A DNA stretch of 20,728 nucleotides from Pseudomonadota bacterium (GCA_021808875.1 JAKBAU010000022.1:1-20728), one strand, 5' to 3'. Shown: positions 1 through 8,247, counted from the first letter of the stretch. Made by a program: numbers and translations. Notes: generated by a model not told the origin, from the sequence alone.

Positions 1-1
1 G

Positions 2-340
2 TATTGCTCGGCCAGGGAGTGCCAACGCTTTCGCCGATCTCAGTGGCTCAAGCAGCGACTTCACGATGATCCGGACTATCGCGACAACAGAGCACGAAGT
101 CAGCGGGCCTGGCTTGATCGAAACCCCGACTACTGGAAGAGATACCGCGAAGCCCGGTCGCCCAAGGAGACCAGGCCCCATGCTCCTCCCGAGGCCGGCG
201 CCCCCATGCGAGAACTGATGCGAGGCATCTACGTCCTGCGCATCGTCGGCTTGCCCAAACCTGCAAAGACCGACGCGTGGATCGTCGAGTTGAGTCCATT
301 GCGTGAGGCGCCCGTGCAAAGTCAACGCCTGCAAAGATAG
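2..340 (+). CDS. Small Cys-containing protein, 5'-truncated by window edge
   Basis: An open frame enters from the left edge and stops at TAG 338-340, giving 112 residues. It begins YCSARECQRF, with a CxxxxC pair, followed by a basic helical stretch with two DPDYR/NPDYW-type repeats (RLHDDPDYRDN, WLDRNPDYWKRYRE). The C-terminal half looks like a separate, less basic segment. I recognise this as the style of small putative zinc-binding proteins that often accompany serine-recombinase/ParB modules, but I cannot name a family with certainty. It lies 143 nt upstream of the recombinase on the same strand and may be part of the same module. The missing N-terminus may hold further Cys residues. No function is assigned. 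Confidence 0.6.
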   Translation, partial: YCSARECQRFRRSQWLKQRLHDDPDYRDNRARSQRAWLDRNPDYWKRYREARSPKETRPHAPPEAGAPMRELMRGIYVLRIVGLPKPAKTDAWIVELSPLREAPVQSQRLQR

Positions 341-483
341 GACGTGATGGCTCGTCCGCGAGGCTCGCGGTACCGTCGCAAGACTACGCGTGGAGCTCCT
401 CGACGTCTGGTTGCGTTCTTGGGCCCGCGCCCGTGGCGCCACGTGCACTCTGCCTGTCGTGAGCGCATCACAACAAGAACAGC

Positions 484-2055
484 GTGGACATGCTTACCGA
501 GGACGCCAAAGGCTCAGACGCGACGCCACCGCAGCCGATGCGGGCGGCTCAGTACGTCCGGATGTCCACGGAGCACCAGCAGTACTCAACGGAGAATCAG
601 GCGGTCAAGATCCGTGAGTACGCTCGGCGCCGCGGCCTCGAGATCGTCCGGACCTATGCGGACGAGGGCAAGAGTGGACTGCGTATCGATGGACGGGCCG
701 GCCTGCAGCAGCTCATCCAGGACGTCGAGTCCAAGGCTGCCGACTTTCAGATCATCCTCGTCTACGACGTCAGCCGCTGGGGGCGCTTCCAGGACGCGGA
801 CGAGAGCGCTTACTACGAGTACATCTGCCGGCGCGCCGGCATCCAGGTGGCCTACTGCGCAGAGCAGTTCGAAAACGATGGCTCGCCAGTCTCGACCATT
901 GTCAAGGGCGTCAAGCGCGCCATGGCTGGGGAGTACAGCCGAGAGCTGTCCGCCAAGGTCTTTGCCGGCCAGTGCCGGCTGATCGAGCTGGGCTTCCGCC
1001 AGGGCGGTCCGGCAGGCTATGGGCTGCGTCGCGTTCTGCTGGACCAGAGCGGCGCGGTCAAGGCGGAGCTGGCACGCGGAGAGCACAAAAGCCTGCAGAC
1101 CGACAGGGTGGTCTTGGTACCAGGTCCTTTGGCGGAGGTGGCCATCGTTCGCCAGATCTACCGCTGGTTCGTCGATACCGGCCTATCCGAAGCTGCCATA
1201 GCGGCGCAGCTCAACAGCGAAGGGCTGCGAACCGACCTGGGACACCTATGGTCGCGCGGCACAATCCGCCAGATCCTGAGCAACGAGAAATATATCGGGA
1301 ACAACGTCTTCAACCGAGTTTCCTTCAAGCTCAAGAAACACCGCATCGTCAACCAACCGCAGATGTGGATCCGCAAGGATGGGGCCTTCGAGGGCATCGT
1401 CTCCCCGGACCTCTTCTACACGGCCCAGGGCATCCTGCGCGAGCGGGCCAAACGCTTCACCGATGAGCAATTACTCGACAAGCTTCGCTCCCTCTATCAG
1501 CAGCGCGGCTATCTCTCCGCGCTGATCATTGACGAAGCCGAGGATTTGCCCTCGGCTTCGGCCTTGTCGCACCGCTTCGGAAGTCTCATCCGCGCCTACC
1601 AGGCTGTGGGCTTCACCCCTGATCGAGACTTCCAGTACCTGGAGGTGAACCGCCTCTTGCGCCGGATGCACCCGGAGATCCTCGGCGAGACCGAGCGCCG
1701 CATAGCCGCGATCGGCGGCGCTGTGCGCCGCGACCCAGGAAGCGACCTGCTTACCGTCAATGAGGAGTTCACCGCCTCGATCGTGCTGGCCCGTTGCCAG
1801 CGTCTGCCGTCGGGCAGCGCTCGCTGGAAAGTTCGCTTCGACACGAGCCTGGCGCCGGACATCACGGTCGCTGTGCGCCTGAACCACGAGAACACCGATA
1901 CCCGCGACTTCTACCTCCTGCCCCGGTTGGACTTCGGGGAACCCCGCATCAGCCTGGCCGAGCACAACCGCTTCGAGTTCGAGAGCTACCGCTTCGACAA
2001 CCTCGATCGGCTCTACGCGATGGCCCAGCGAGCCCGCATACGGAGAGCCGCATGA
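484..2055 (+). CDS. Large serine recombinase (resolvase/invertase family)
   Basis: Site-specific recombinase of the large serine family, about 523 aa. From the GTG start, the resolvase domain fills residues 22-160. It has the nucleophile Ser28 in YVRMSTE, an ADEGKSG motif at 59-65, and the arginines of DVSRWGR (Arg98, Arg101). A recombinase DNA-binding domain follows (about 175-300, RQIYRWFVDTG to LSNEKYIGNNVFNR). The C-terminal 200 residues lack the usual Cys zinc ribbon. Instead they carry a repeat-like stretch (LLDKLRSLYQQRG ... RFGSLIRAYQAVG) of the kind seen attached to homing endonucleases and some recombinases. The start is uncertain: GTG 484 and ATG 490 are in frame and neither has a strong ribosome binding site. 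The stop overlaps the next gene (ATGA). It probably mobilises this module or resolves or inverts DNA; its target site is unknown. Confidence 0.9.
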   Translation: MDMLTEDAKGSDATPPQPMRAAQYVRMSTEHQQYSTENQAVKIREYARRRGLEIVRTYADEGKSGLRIDGRAGLQQLIQDVESKAADFQIILVYDVSRWGRFQDADESAYYEYICRRAGIQVAYCAEQFENDGSPVSTIVKGVKRAMAGEYSRELSAKVFAGQCRLIELGFRQGGPAGYGLRRVLLDQSGAVKAELARGEHKSLQTDRVVLVPGPLAEVAIVRQIYRWFVDTGLSEAAIAAQLNSEGLRTDLGHLWSRGTIRQILSNEKYIGNNVFNRVSFKLKKHRIVNQPQMWIRKDGAFEGIVSPDLFYTAQGILRERAKRFTDEQLLDKLRSLYQQRGYLSALIIDEAEDLPSASALSHRFGSLIRAYQAVGFTPDRDFQYLEVNRLLRRMHPEILGETERRIAAIGGAVRRDPGSDLLTVNEEFTASIVLARCQRLPSGSARWKVRFDTSLAPDITVAVRLNHENTDTRDFYLLPRLDFGEPRISLAEHNRFEFESYRFDNLDRLYAMAQRARIRRAA

Positions 2056-2948
2056 CGCTGCAGCACAAGGAACATCAGTTCGAGATGATCCCCGTCGATC
2101 TCATCGACGTGCTCAACCCTCGGGAGCGCAACGGCCAGGTGTTCGAGGAAATCGTCGAGAACATCCGCAACGTCGGCCTGAAGAAGCCGATCAGTGTCAC
2201 CATGCGCACCGACGCGAGCGGCAAGATTCGCTACAAGCTGATCTGCGGCGAAGGGCGTCTCAAAGCCTTCAAGAAACTCGGCGAACGGGAGATCCCGGCG
2301 CTCGTCCTCGCGGCTTCCGACGAGGAGGCCTTCATCATGAGCCTGGCGGAGAACATCGCGCGCAGGGCGGAGCGCCCCCTGGATCTGATGGCGGCCATCA
2401 ACCAGCTGCGCTCGCAGGGCTACAGCAAGAAGCAGATTGCCGAGAAGACCGGCCTGACGCCCGACTACATCGGCGGGATCCTACTGCTGATGGACAAGGG
2501 CGAGGAGCGCTTGATCATCGGGGTCGAGTCCGGGCGCATCCCGCTTTCCGTGGCCATGCAGATCGTGGCCGCCAAGTCCGACGCCGACATGCAAGTTGCC
2601 CTGCAGGACGCCTATGAGAGCGGCCAGCTCAAAGGAAACGAATTGCTCCAAGCACGTCGCATCATCGAGCGCCGGCGCGCCTATGGTGCGGCTACCGGGC
2701 ACGGGACCACGCGACACAGCACGGTGACGACCCACCATCTGGTGACCATCTATCAACGCGAGGTCCAGCGGCAGCGCCTCCTGGTGCGCAAGGCGGACTA
2801 TGCCCAGCAGAAGTTCCTTTTCATCATCGAAGCGCTGCGTCAACTCCTCGCAGACGAGAATTTTGTCAATCTTCTGCGCGCCGAGGGCTTACAAACTATG
2901 CCCAAGCCTTTGGCCGAGCGCGTGTGGCCTGTGGGAGTGACATCATGA
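2052..2948 (+). CDS. ParB-like DNA-binding protein (ParB/Srx N-terminal domain)
   Basis: A 298-aa protein starting at ATG 2052 inside the recombinase stop (ATGA overlap), so translation is likely coupled. Residues 12-105 form a ParB/Srx-type domain with the variant box GEGR (66-69) and SLAENIARR (97-105), matching the GERR and ENIQR motifs of ParB. A helix-turn-helix follows at about 115-135 (YSKKQIAEKTGLTPDYIGG). The C-terminal part is helical and basic. In canonical ParB the GERR box is the CTP-binding motif; here the second residue is intact and the third is Gly. There is no ParA in the window, so classical partitioning is unlikely. A role as accessory or regulatory factor for the recombinase, or in element maintenance, is inference from the strict gene order. 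Confidence 0.85.
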   Translation: MTLQHKEHQFEMIPVDLIDVLNPRERNGQVFEEIVENIRNVGLKKPISVTMRTDASGKIRYKLICGEGRLKAFKKLGEREIPALVLAASDEEAFIMSLAENIARRAERPLDLMAAINQLRSQGYSKKQIAEKTGLTPDYIGGILLLMDKGEERLIIGVESGRIPLSVAMQIVAAKSDADMQVALQDAYESGQLKGNELLQARRIIERRRAYGAATGHGTTRHSTVTTHHLVTIYQREVQRQRLLVRKADYAQQKFLFIIEALRQLLADENFVNLLRAEGLQTMPKPLAERVWPVGVTS

Positions 2949-3826
2949 ACAGCCGCCTTCTGGGCTTCTTTCCCGAGCCCATGACGATTGCCCTGTCGCA
3001 GCTGCTTCCGTCTCGCAAGCCGCCTCCCAACCTCTACGGCAGCCGCAAGTTCGGCCAGATCGAGGCGTCGATCCGGGAGGTGGGCCTGATCGAGCCGCTG
3101 ACGGTGCGCAAGCCAGCGCCCGACTCCCCTCACTATCTGATCCTGGACGGCCACATCCGCTGCATTGCACTGCACCGCCTCGGTTACACAGACGCGCTGT
3201 GCCTGGCCGCCGTGGATGATGAGGGGTACACGTACAACAAACGAGTGAACCGCCTGTCCACGATCCAAGAGCACCTCATGCTGCGCCGGGCCATCGATCG
3301 CGGCGTGAGCCCGGAGCGCATCGCCGCGGCCTTGAGCGTGGACGTCTCGCACATCAGCAAGAAGGTCAAGCTCCTGGACGGCATCTGCGACGAGGCAGCT
3401 GAACTGCTCAAGGACTACACCTTCTCCGCCAATATCAGCGGGTACCTTCGGCGCATGAAACCCACCCGCCAAATCGAATGCGTCGAACTCATGATCGCGG
3501 CCAACCGGGTAAGCAGCACCTACGCGATGGCCCTCCTTGCTGCAACGCCCGCGGTCATGCTCGTCTCCGAGCAAAAGCCCCGGCGAACCGGTCGACTCAA
3601 TGCCGAGCAGATGGCACGCATGGAAAAGGAGATGGAAAACCTGCACGGTCGCTTCAAGACCGTCGAGCACTCCTATGGCCAGGACGTGCTCAACCTGGTG
3701 CTGGCCAGGGGCTATCTGACCAAGCTACTCGGCAACCCAGCGGTGGCGGAGTTCCTGCAGCGGCGGCAGCCAGACGTGCTGGACGAGTTCCGCAGCGTCG
3801 TCGAAGCCGGCGGCCTCGACAGCTGA
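2945..3826 (+). CDS. ParB/RepB-like protein, second ParB paralogue
   Basis: A 293-aa protein whose ATG at 2945 overlaps the previous stop (ATGA). The N-terminal half is a diverged ParB domain: ALSQLLPSRKPP, YGSRKFGQIEASIREVGLIEPL, then LILDGHIRCIALHRLG in place of the GERR box, and YNKRVNRLSTIQEH in place of the ENIQR box. A helix-turn-helix lies near GVSPERIAAALSVDVSHISKKVKLL. The C-terminal half resembles the RepB C-terminal domain of plasmid partition proteins (RQIECVELMIAANRVSSTYAMALLAATP). With the CTP-binding residues replaced, it probably works differently from its neighbour, perhaps as a heteromeric partner. Recombinase, ParB-like and RepB-like genes form a tightly overlapping operon. 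Confidence 0.8.
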   Translation: MNSRLLGFFPEPMTIALSQLLPSRKPPPNLYGSRKFGQIEASIREVGLIEPLTVRKPAPDSPHYLILDGHIRCIALHRLGYTDALCLAAVDDEGYTYNKRVNRLSTIQEHLMLRRAIDRGVSPERIAAALSVDVSHISKKVKLLDGICDEAAELLKDYTFSANISGYLRRMKPTRQIECVELMIAANRVSSTYAMALLAATPAVMLVSEQKPRRTGRLNAEQMARMEKEMENLHGRFKTVEHSYGQDVLNLVLARGYLTKLLGNPAVAEFLQRRQPDVLDEFRSVVEAGGLDS

Positions 3827-3926
3827 TGAAGATCGCTGCGCCAAGCGTTCTCCTGGATGCCATCACGCTGCACTAACGCACGATTCGAGGCGTTTGGACT
3901 AGGCTGGCGTGACGCTGGAGATCGCC

Positions 3927-4142
3927 ATGCCGCTTCCCATCCCCGCTTCCCCCGAAGACCTGTCGAACGAAGACATCCTGGATATCGCCTGGGAGCCCGA
4001 GTTCCTCGACCAGGCCACGCCCCTCGAGCGTCTTCTGCTTCAACGACTGGGCGAGCAAAGCCAGGAGCTCGCCTGCGCTCGCGACGAGTGCCGTCGCCTC
4101 CTAAACAACTACTGGACCCACCCGGGTCTTGCATCCGATTGA
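3927..4142 (+). CDS. Small acidic protein of unknown function
   Basis: A 71-aa ORF downstream of the RepB-like gene on the same strand. I chose ATG 3927 because GGAG lies six bases upstream (3917-3920); a GTG at 3909 is the alternative. The sequence MPLPIPASPEDLSNEDILDI is acidic and followed by a helical stretch rich in Leu, Glu and Arg (LERLLLQRLGEQSQELACARDECRRLL) that could form a coiled coil. I do not recognise a family. Its position suggests it is the last gene of the recombinase/ParB operon. Confidence 0.5.
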   Translation: MPLPIPASPEDLSNEDILDIAWEPEFLDQATPLERLLLQRLGEQSQELACARDECRRLLNNYWTHPGLASD

Positions 4143-4450
4143 CCCACGGGATAAAACCAGTCCTTTCGAAGGCCAGACCAACCTCTCGCGCGCATCCTTG
4201 CAACTTATCGCCTGCCACCTCGGGCAACGCTCGCACTGCCGCAGCGCGGGACTACTTTCGAATCGAACCGGTGCTTCAATAAGCATAACGCAATTTGATT
4301 GCACCCCCATCCGCTAATCTCGACCTACGGGGACGAGCCAGCGACGGAACAACAATGAATTGCAATAAAAGCACCTGCTCGCGCGGAAACGCTTAACCAC
4401 AATCGACACAACTCGATTGCCAGGCCATAAGCAACAGGAGAGGACTGAAC
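4143..4450. other. Intergenic region at edge of recombinase module
   Basis: About 310 bp without a convincing gene. Composition shifts here from GC-rich to more AT-rich DNA. It contains short inverted repeats: GCAA/TTGC around 4290-4302 and CAATCG (4400-4405) facing CGATTG (4414-4419). A good ribosome binding site (AGGAGAGG, about seven bases before ATG 4451) serves the next gene. This is the natural place for the end of the recombinase module or an attachment site, but no duplicated core is visible in the window. Confidence 0.4.
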
Positions 4451-5221
4451 ATGGACTCGGTAAAATTCGCTAAAACGGCCACCGGATTCACAAAAAGCCC
4501 GCTCGGCATAATCGCTCTATTTATCGTCTTAGTGTACGGACTCGCTTCGCTGGTCGTCGGCTTTGGCAAAGCCCTTTCCAGTGACGTGATTCCACTTATT
4601 TACTTCATGGTTCTCTTCCCCGTAATCGTCTTCATGGGCTTTCTTTGGCTTGTGGCAAAACATCATAACAAACTTTATGGGCCATCCGATTTCAAAGATG
4701 AAGACAACTTCATAAAATCACAAATAGCCACTGCCGCCTCACTCACTGTTGCAACCGCAAAGCAACCTGAAAACAGCCATGGCATAACCGAGACGCAACT
4801 TCGTCAGATCGTTAACGTTGTGTCTAGCGCACGACGGCGGGACAACCATGAACCCTGGCGAAATCGAATTCTATGGGTAGATGACCGCCCAGAAAATAAT
4901 GTCTATGAACGACAAGCATTTGAGGCTCAGGGCATAGAATTCTCTCTCGCACTCTCGACGGACGAGGCACTGAATCTGCTTAAAACGAACAAATTTGCAG
5001 CCATCATCTCAGACATGGGTAGAAAGGAAGGTGCGCAAGAGGGTTATGTTTTACTCGAAAAAATTCGCGCCATGGGTGACAAAACCCCCTTTATGATTTA
5101 TGCTGGCTCAAACCTTCCAGAGCACAAAAAGATGGCGCGAGAGAGGGGAGCCATCGGCTCTACCAATAGAGCCGAAGAATTGTTCCAAACTGTCATGACC
5201 GCAATCACAAATGGTTCGTAG
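4451..5221 (+). CDS. Membrane-anchored receiver (REC)-domain protein
   Basis: A 256-aa protein starting at ATG 4451 with AGGAGAGG just upstream. Two membrane segments are clear at about 19-39 and 47-69, followed by a linker of roughly 65 residues and a C-terminal receiver-like domain from about 138. The domain has the acidic pair Asp144-Asp145 (ILWVDD) and a phosphoacceptor-like Asp188 (IISDMGR), then FMIYAGS on the strand where the conserved Thr/Ser lies. The conserved Lys near the end is not evident (AIGSTNRAEEL), so it may be a degenerate or phosphorylation-independent receiver. There is no output domain and no histidine kinase nearby. It stands 92 bp upstream of the ART-like gene on the same strand and may belong with it. 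Lower GC than the recombinase module suggests separate acquisition. Its role in sensing or defence is inference. Confidence 0.75.
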   Translation: MDSVKFAKTATGFTKSPLGIIALFIVLVYGLASLVVGFGKALSSDVIPLIYFMVLFPVIVFMGFLWLVAKHHNKLYGPSDFKDEDNFIKSQIATAASLTVATAKQPENSHGITETQLRQIVNVVSSARRRDNHEPWRNRILWVDDRPENNVYERQAFEAQGIEFSLALSTDEALNLLKTNKFAAIISDMGRKEGAQEGYVLLEKIRAMGDKTPFMIYAGSNLPEHKKMARERGAIGSTNRAEELFQTVMTAITNGS

Positions 5222-5313
5222 CCACGTCCTCCATTGGGCGTACTTGCCTACACTTTGGGCAACCAATCATGAATGATGATCCGGCATCACTGAATCGCGC
5301 AAGGAATTAAACG

Positions 5314-5919
5314 ATGTACGTGCAAACCTTCATTAAGGGTATCGCCGATGACGCCAATGGCGGTATCAGTTGGGTCGAGGCACAGGCGCTTCTACAGCAA
5401 GAGGACGGCATCTACTCAAATTGGTGGAGGTCTTTGCGGAAAATCACTGCTTCTCAGATTTCCCAGATACTCACAGACGCAAATCTGGACAGACATCTTC
5501 ACGACTATAATAGTTATGGTCCCCAAAGCCCGTTCATTTCGCTCGCAGCGGGTTGCATCGAGAGGGACGCGCTGCTTAGGCAGAACTCCCTGTATTCTGC
5601 GCAGGACACTGCACTAGAATTCGCCACAGGTGCTTTCGCCCACGCCGGTGTGCTGTTCTTCGGCTGGATCATCGTGGGATTGAATCCAGCGGTGAAGGTC
5701 TCCTCTGTGGCCGAATCCGTGCGCGAGCTTAACGTTTACCATCGCTGGTCTCCATACCAAGTCGAAGGCGAAATCACCGCGAAAATTCATATCCCAGCAA
5801 ACCAGATAGAACGTGCCGAATGGTGGAGCCCGACGCAGCCAGCGAGCCCCGTGGCGGTATTCTCAAACCCAAATTATCAGTCTCCGACGCCCATTGTTAA
5901 TCTTAGGGAATATTTCTGA
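5314..5919 (+). CDS. Putative ADP-ribosyltransferase-like protein
   Basis: A 201-aa protein with AAGGA ahead of ATG 5314. The layout resembles R-S-E class ADP-ribosyltransferases. A possible Arg60 sits at the end of an N-terminal helical part (NLDRHLHDYNSYG). A strand SPFISLAAG follows with Ser76 where the STS motif falls, then a helix TALEFATG where family members have an A-x-x-FA turn. Late in the protein an E-x-E pair, Glu151 and Glu153, lies in QVEGEITAKIHIP, followed by IERAEWW. These are my readings of motif spacing, not a database match; the canonical STS is degenerate (SLA). The next gene starts on the last base of the stop codon (TGATG), so the two are coupled. Possible roles are a toxin or defence effector with the coupled gene as partner or immunity, or an enzyme modifying a host target. 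Confidence 0.5.
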   Translation: MYVQTFIKGIADDANGGISWVEAQALLQQEDGIYSNWWRSLRKITASQISQILTDANLDRHLHDYNSYGPQSPFISLAAGCIERDALLRQNSLYSAQDTALEFATGAFAHAGVLFFGWIIVGLNPAVKVSSVAESVRELNVYHRWSPYQVEGEITAKIHIPANQIERAEWWSPTQPASPVAVFSNPNYQSPTPIVNLREYF

Positions 5920-6857
5920 TGATTAGCATCCTGGAAGAAGCAGGCCTTGATCCCGAACATATCGAGCGGCGCATTCGTTTCCTCTTGCAGCGCAGCGACC
6001 ACCACCGGAACCAGGAACGAGAGAATAATAGGCCCCGCGGCCAGGAGATGGGTTGCGCCGGCACTCTTCTGAGGGATGCTGCCTGCCTAGCTCTTATGCT
6101 TGAAGAGGATATGCGAGCGATGGAGCTATTGCAGTCTGCAGGGAACGTTTTTGCGGAGATCGGCCTGTTCTCCGGTTATGCTCTTCTGTGCTTATCGGGT
6201 GATGTTGACTGGGAAGTGCGCTATGCAGATGATCTGAATCGAGTTTCCAGCCTTCTTCAGCGAGCTGATATTGAAACCCACCCATCACATACTGAGAGGC
6301 CGCCTTCACTCCGAGAATCCATGGAAGCGCGACTTGGCGGCGCTTCAAGCGACAGCACATTTGTTGGAAGGCCTTATCTTGAGCCATCGGTTAATTCAAA
6401 GCGACAACTGCTCAATCTTTTGCAAGCATCTGCTGCGCCCAACGTCGGCATTCAGGCATTGAATGAACTAAAGCACCTCGCCCATCATCGTTTGAGCCAG
6501 GCACCTTCCGGTGCCGTAGACGGCATGCATCTGCACAGCTATGCCAATTTATTAATGTCCCTTTCCGCTGGAGAATTTGGCTCGGCCCAGCGCAAGTGGT
6601 TGACGCTGATGGCCCTAGGTAGGGCAGAGCAACTTATCGCCGCAACTGGAGATATTTATCATTGGAAACGCATCCTCAATCCGGCATTTGTGATCGATTT
6701 GGATCTACTGACTTTGTGTGTTTATGCAGCCGAGAACAATCTGACTGTTGAATTTGATAGCCTCATGGGGGACCAGTCTTCGCTTGTATCGCTGCCTTGG
6801 TTCGCTGCAAAGCGGCTAGTCACGCTTAATCCGCGATCCAGATATAGTTTCCGCTAG
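5919..6857 (+). CDS. Unknown protein coupled to ART-like gene
   Basis: A 312-aa ORF whose ATG overlaps the stop of the ART-like gene by one base, so translation is very likely coupled. The sequence is mostly helical and Leu/Ala-rich (LLRDAACLALMLEEDMRAMELL; KRQLLNLLQASAAPNVGIQALNELKHLAHHRL), with a TPR-like feel but no repeat I can align. There are no Walker, catalytic or membrane signatures. Coupling to a possible ADP-ribosyltransferase makes an immunity, chaperone or sensor role plausible. This is inference and I do not recognise the family. Confidence 0.6.
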   Translation: MISILEEAGLDPEHIERRIRFLLQRSDHHRNQERENNRPRGQEMGCAGTLLRDAACLALMLEEDMRAMELLQSAGNVFAEIGLFSGYALLCLSGDVDWEVRYADDLNRVSSLLQRADIETHPSHTERPPSLRESMEARLGGASSDSTFVGRPYLEPSVNSKRQLLNLLQASAAPNVGIQALNELKHLAHHRLSQAPSGAVDGMHLHSYANLLMSLSAGEFGSAQRKWLTLMALGRAEQLIAATGDIYHWKRILNPAFVIDLDLLTLCVYAAENNLTVEFDSLMGDQSSLVSLPWFAAKRLVTLNPRSRYSFR

Positions 6858-7124
6858 GACGCGCCTAATCACGCCACCCCAAGACAGTCTTCGTTCTTTC
6901 CTATTGGATGGCTCGAAGAATACGCGCACGCATGTGGGAAAGCGATCCGAAAATTGCTGCTTCCGGCCGGCTCAAATCACTGCCAGATTGAATTGGAGCT
7001 CTCATAATTAGCGGCACGCACGCGGAGCCTTACAAAAGGACACCTCCCACGGCGCGAATGTATTCGTCGAACACTGATGTCGTTATAGCCGATAGAGGTG
7101 CAGCCTCTTCACGCAACGCGACCT

Positions 7125-7448
7125 CTAGTCCAACTTGAGGCCCGGCACGTGCCGCAACACAATCGGATGATCCGATAGGGGAAGGACGGCTGGCTGGCTG
7201 CGCTTCATCGCCAGGCTGAGGGCGTAGTTGCTCTGGAGATTCATCCAGAAGCGAGCCGTGCTCACCCCCGCGCGTTCCAGACGAATGGCCATTTCGGCAC
7301 TGATGCCGGTGTGGCCATTGACGATCCGAGACAGCGATGTTCGGGAGATGCCCAGCCGCTTCGCCGCCACGCTGATTTCGATATGCGCTGGCTCGAGAAA
7401 ATCGACTCGAAGGATCTCGCCAGGATGCGGATGATTCTGCATGTTCAT
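7125..7448 (-). CDS. higA: HigA-type antitoxin (Xre HTH), toxin not seen
   Basis: A 107-aa protein with the HigA family signature: [13 protein letters not shown], then a helix-turn-helix ([52 protein letters not shown]). HigA proteins neutralise HigB mRNA interferases and repress their own promoter. Here the DNA upstream on the same strand (7449 to about 7713), where higB normally sits, has no RelE/HigB-like frame, and none lies downstream. It is therefore an orphan, perhaps kept for regulation, as an anti-addiction factor, or as a relic. It faces away from the RHH gene, with which it shares a divergent promoter region. Confidence 0.85.
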   Translation of the reverse strand: MNMQNHPHPGEILRVDFLEPAHIEISVAAKRLGISRTSLSRIVNGHTGISAEMAIRLERAGVSTARFWMNLQSNYALSLAMKRSQPAVLPLSDHPIVLRHVPGLKLD

Positions 7449-7713
7449 GATGAACGCCTGAGTGCGCCGGTAGCGGCAGTTCGAAGACAGAGCTCGACCA
7501 CGATAACGCCTTGGCTAACCGCACGTCCCTATCAGCAAGCCCGTCTTCGCCGTCACGCAACACAATGGGCTTCTGATTGACCCCACGGCCCCACATGCGA
7601 TACGCGGCGGCGCTGCCCCAGGTGGCCTGCGCGCGGCAGGGAAACTATAGAGGACCACCATGACTTCGTGGGTGATACAGTGGCTCCACCGCAAGAGTGT
7701 TCGGAGCAAGGCC

Positions 7714-8004
7714 ATGGGTGAGGAGACGTTTACGTTCCGAGTGGATGAAGAGCTGAAGCGCCAATTTACGGCTGCAGCCAGGGCACGTGACCGGTCCGCG
7801 GCGCAGCTGTTGCGCGACTACATGCGCGCCTTCGTCGCGCAGCCGGACGACCAGAGCCAGTACGAAGCCTGGTTCCGCGGCAGCGTTCAAGCGGGGATCG
7901 ACGCAGCCAACGGCGGGCACCTGGTGCCCCACAGCGAGGTTGAAGCCGAGATGGCTGCGCGCCGTGCCGCCACGCTGCGCCGATTTGAACGCCCTCGCGG
8001 CTGA
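7714..8004 (+). CDS. RHH (CopG/ParD-like) antitoxin-type protein
   Basis: A 96-aa protein. ATG 7714 is preferred to ATG 7660 because GGAG lies seven bases upstream (7703-7706) and the family begins right here. The N-terminus TFTFRVDEELKRQFTAAARARDRSAAQLLRDYMRAFV is a ribbon-helix-helix fold, followed by a tail (YEAWFRGSVQAGIDAANGGHLVPHSEVEAEMAARR) typical of antitoxins paired with RelE/ParE toxins. The toxin gene usually follows directly, but all three frames after the stop lack a RelE/ParE-like sequence. A 7-bp-stem hairpin straddles the stop codon. This is the second toxin-less antitoxin in the region. Confidence 0.8.
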   Translation: MGEETFTFRVDEELKRQFTAAARARDRSAAQLLRDYMRAFVAQPDDQSQYEAWFRGSVQAGIDAANGGHLVPHSEVEAEMAARRAATLRRFERPRG

Positions 8005-8012
8005 CGCCGCGA
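7995..8012 (+). terminator. Hairpin straddling RHH stop codon
   Basis: A perfect 7-bp stem (TCGCGGC / GCCGCGA) with a TGAC loop includes the stop codon of the RHH gene. There is no U-run after it, so it may be a weak terminator, an mRNA-stabilising structure, or chance in GC-rich DNA. Confidence 0.35.
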
Positions 8013-8247
8013 TTGCCTCCCGGTGGCCATTGGGAGACGAGGGTCAGACATCGCCAAGTCGAATCGGGCCGCCCCAATCATGCCCGAGCTCACTCCGCAG
8101 CGCCACACCACGCGTACGCCCGGATCGGCATTGTCGGCCCCTGGCAGGCCAGCTGGGACGGCCCGTTGCCGAGTCTCATCTGGCATGCTTGCGTGAGAGC
8201 CAGTCTGAGAAGTCTTTCGCCGGATGGCGGCCGTGGAGGTGTTGCAT

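Noticed and set aside
344..982. 212-aa plus-strand ORF overlapping the recombinase N-terminus
   Set aside because: Arg/Ser-rich composition typical of an out-of-frame reading of GC-rich coding DNA; the recombinase frame explains the region.
7030..7596. 188-aa minus-strand ORF overlapping higA
   Set aside because: It is a frame shadow of higA. The last 35 codons (ending VFDEYIRAVGGVLL) lie outside higA and could be a gene relic, but nothing supports a real gene.
7449..7713. higB toxin gene upstream of higA
   Set aside because: No frame shows the HigB/RelE features (such as an RINDQWR-type or EIVDYH-type end) on the minus strand.
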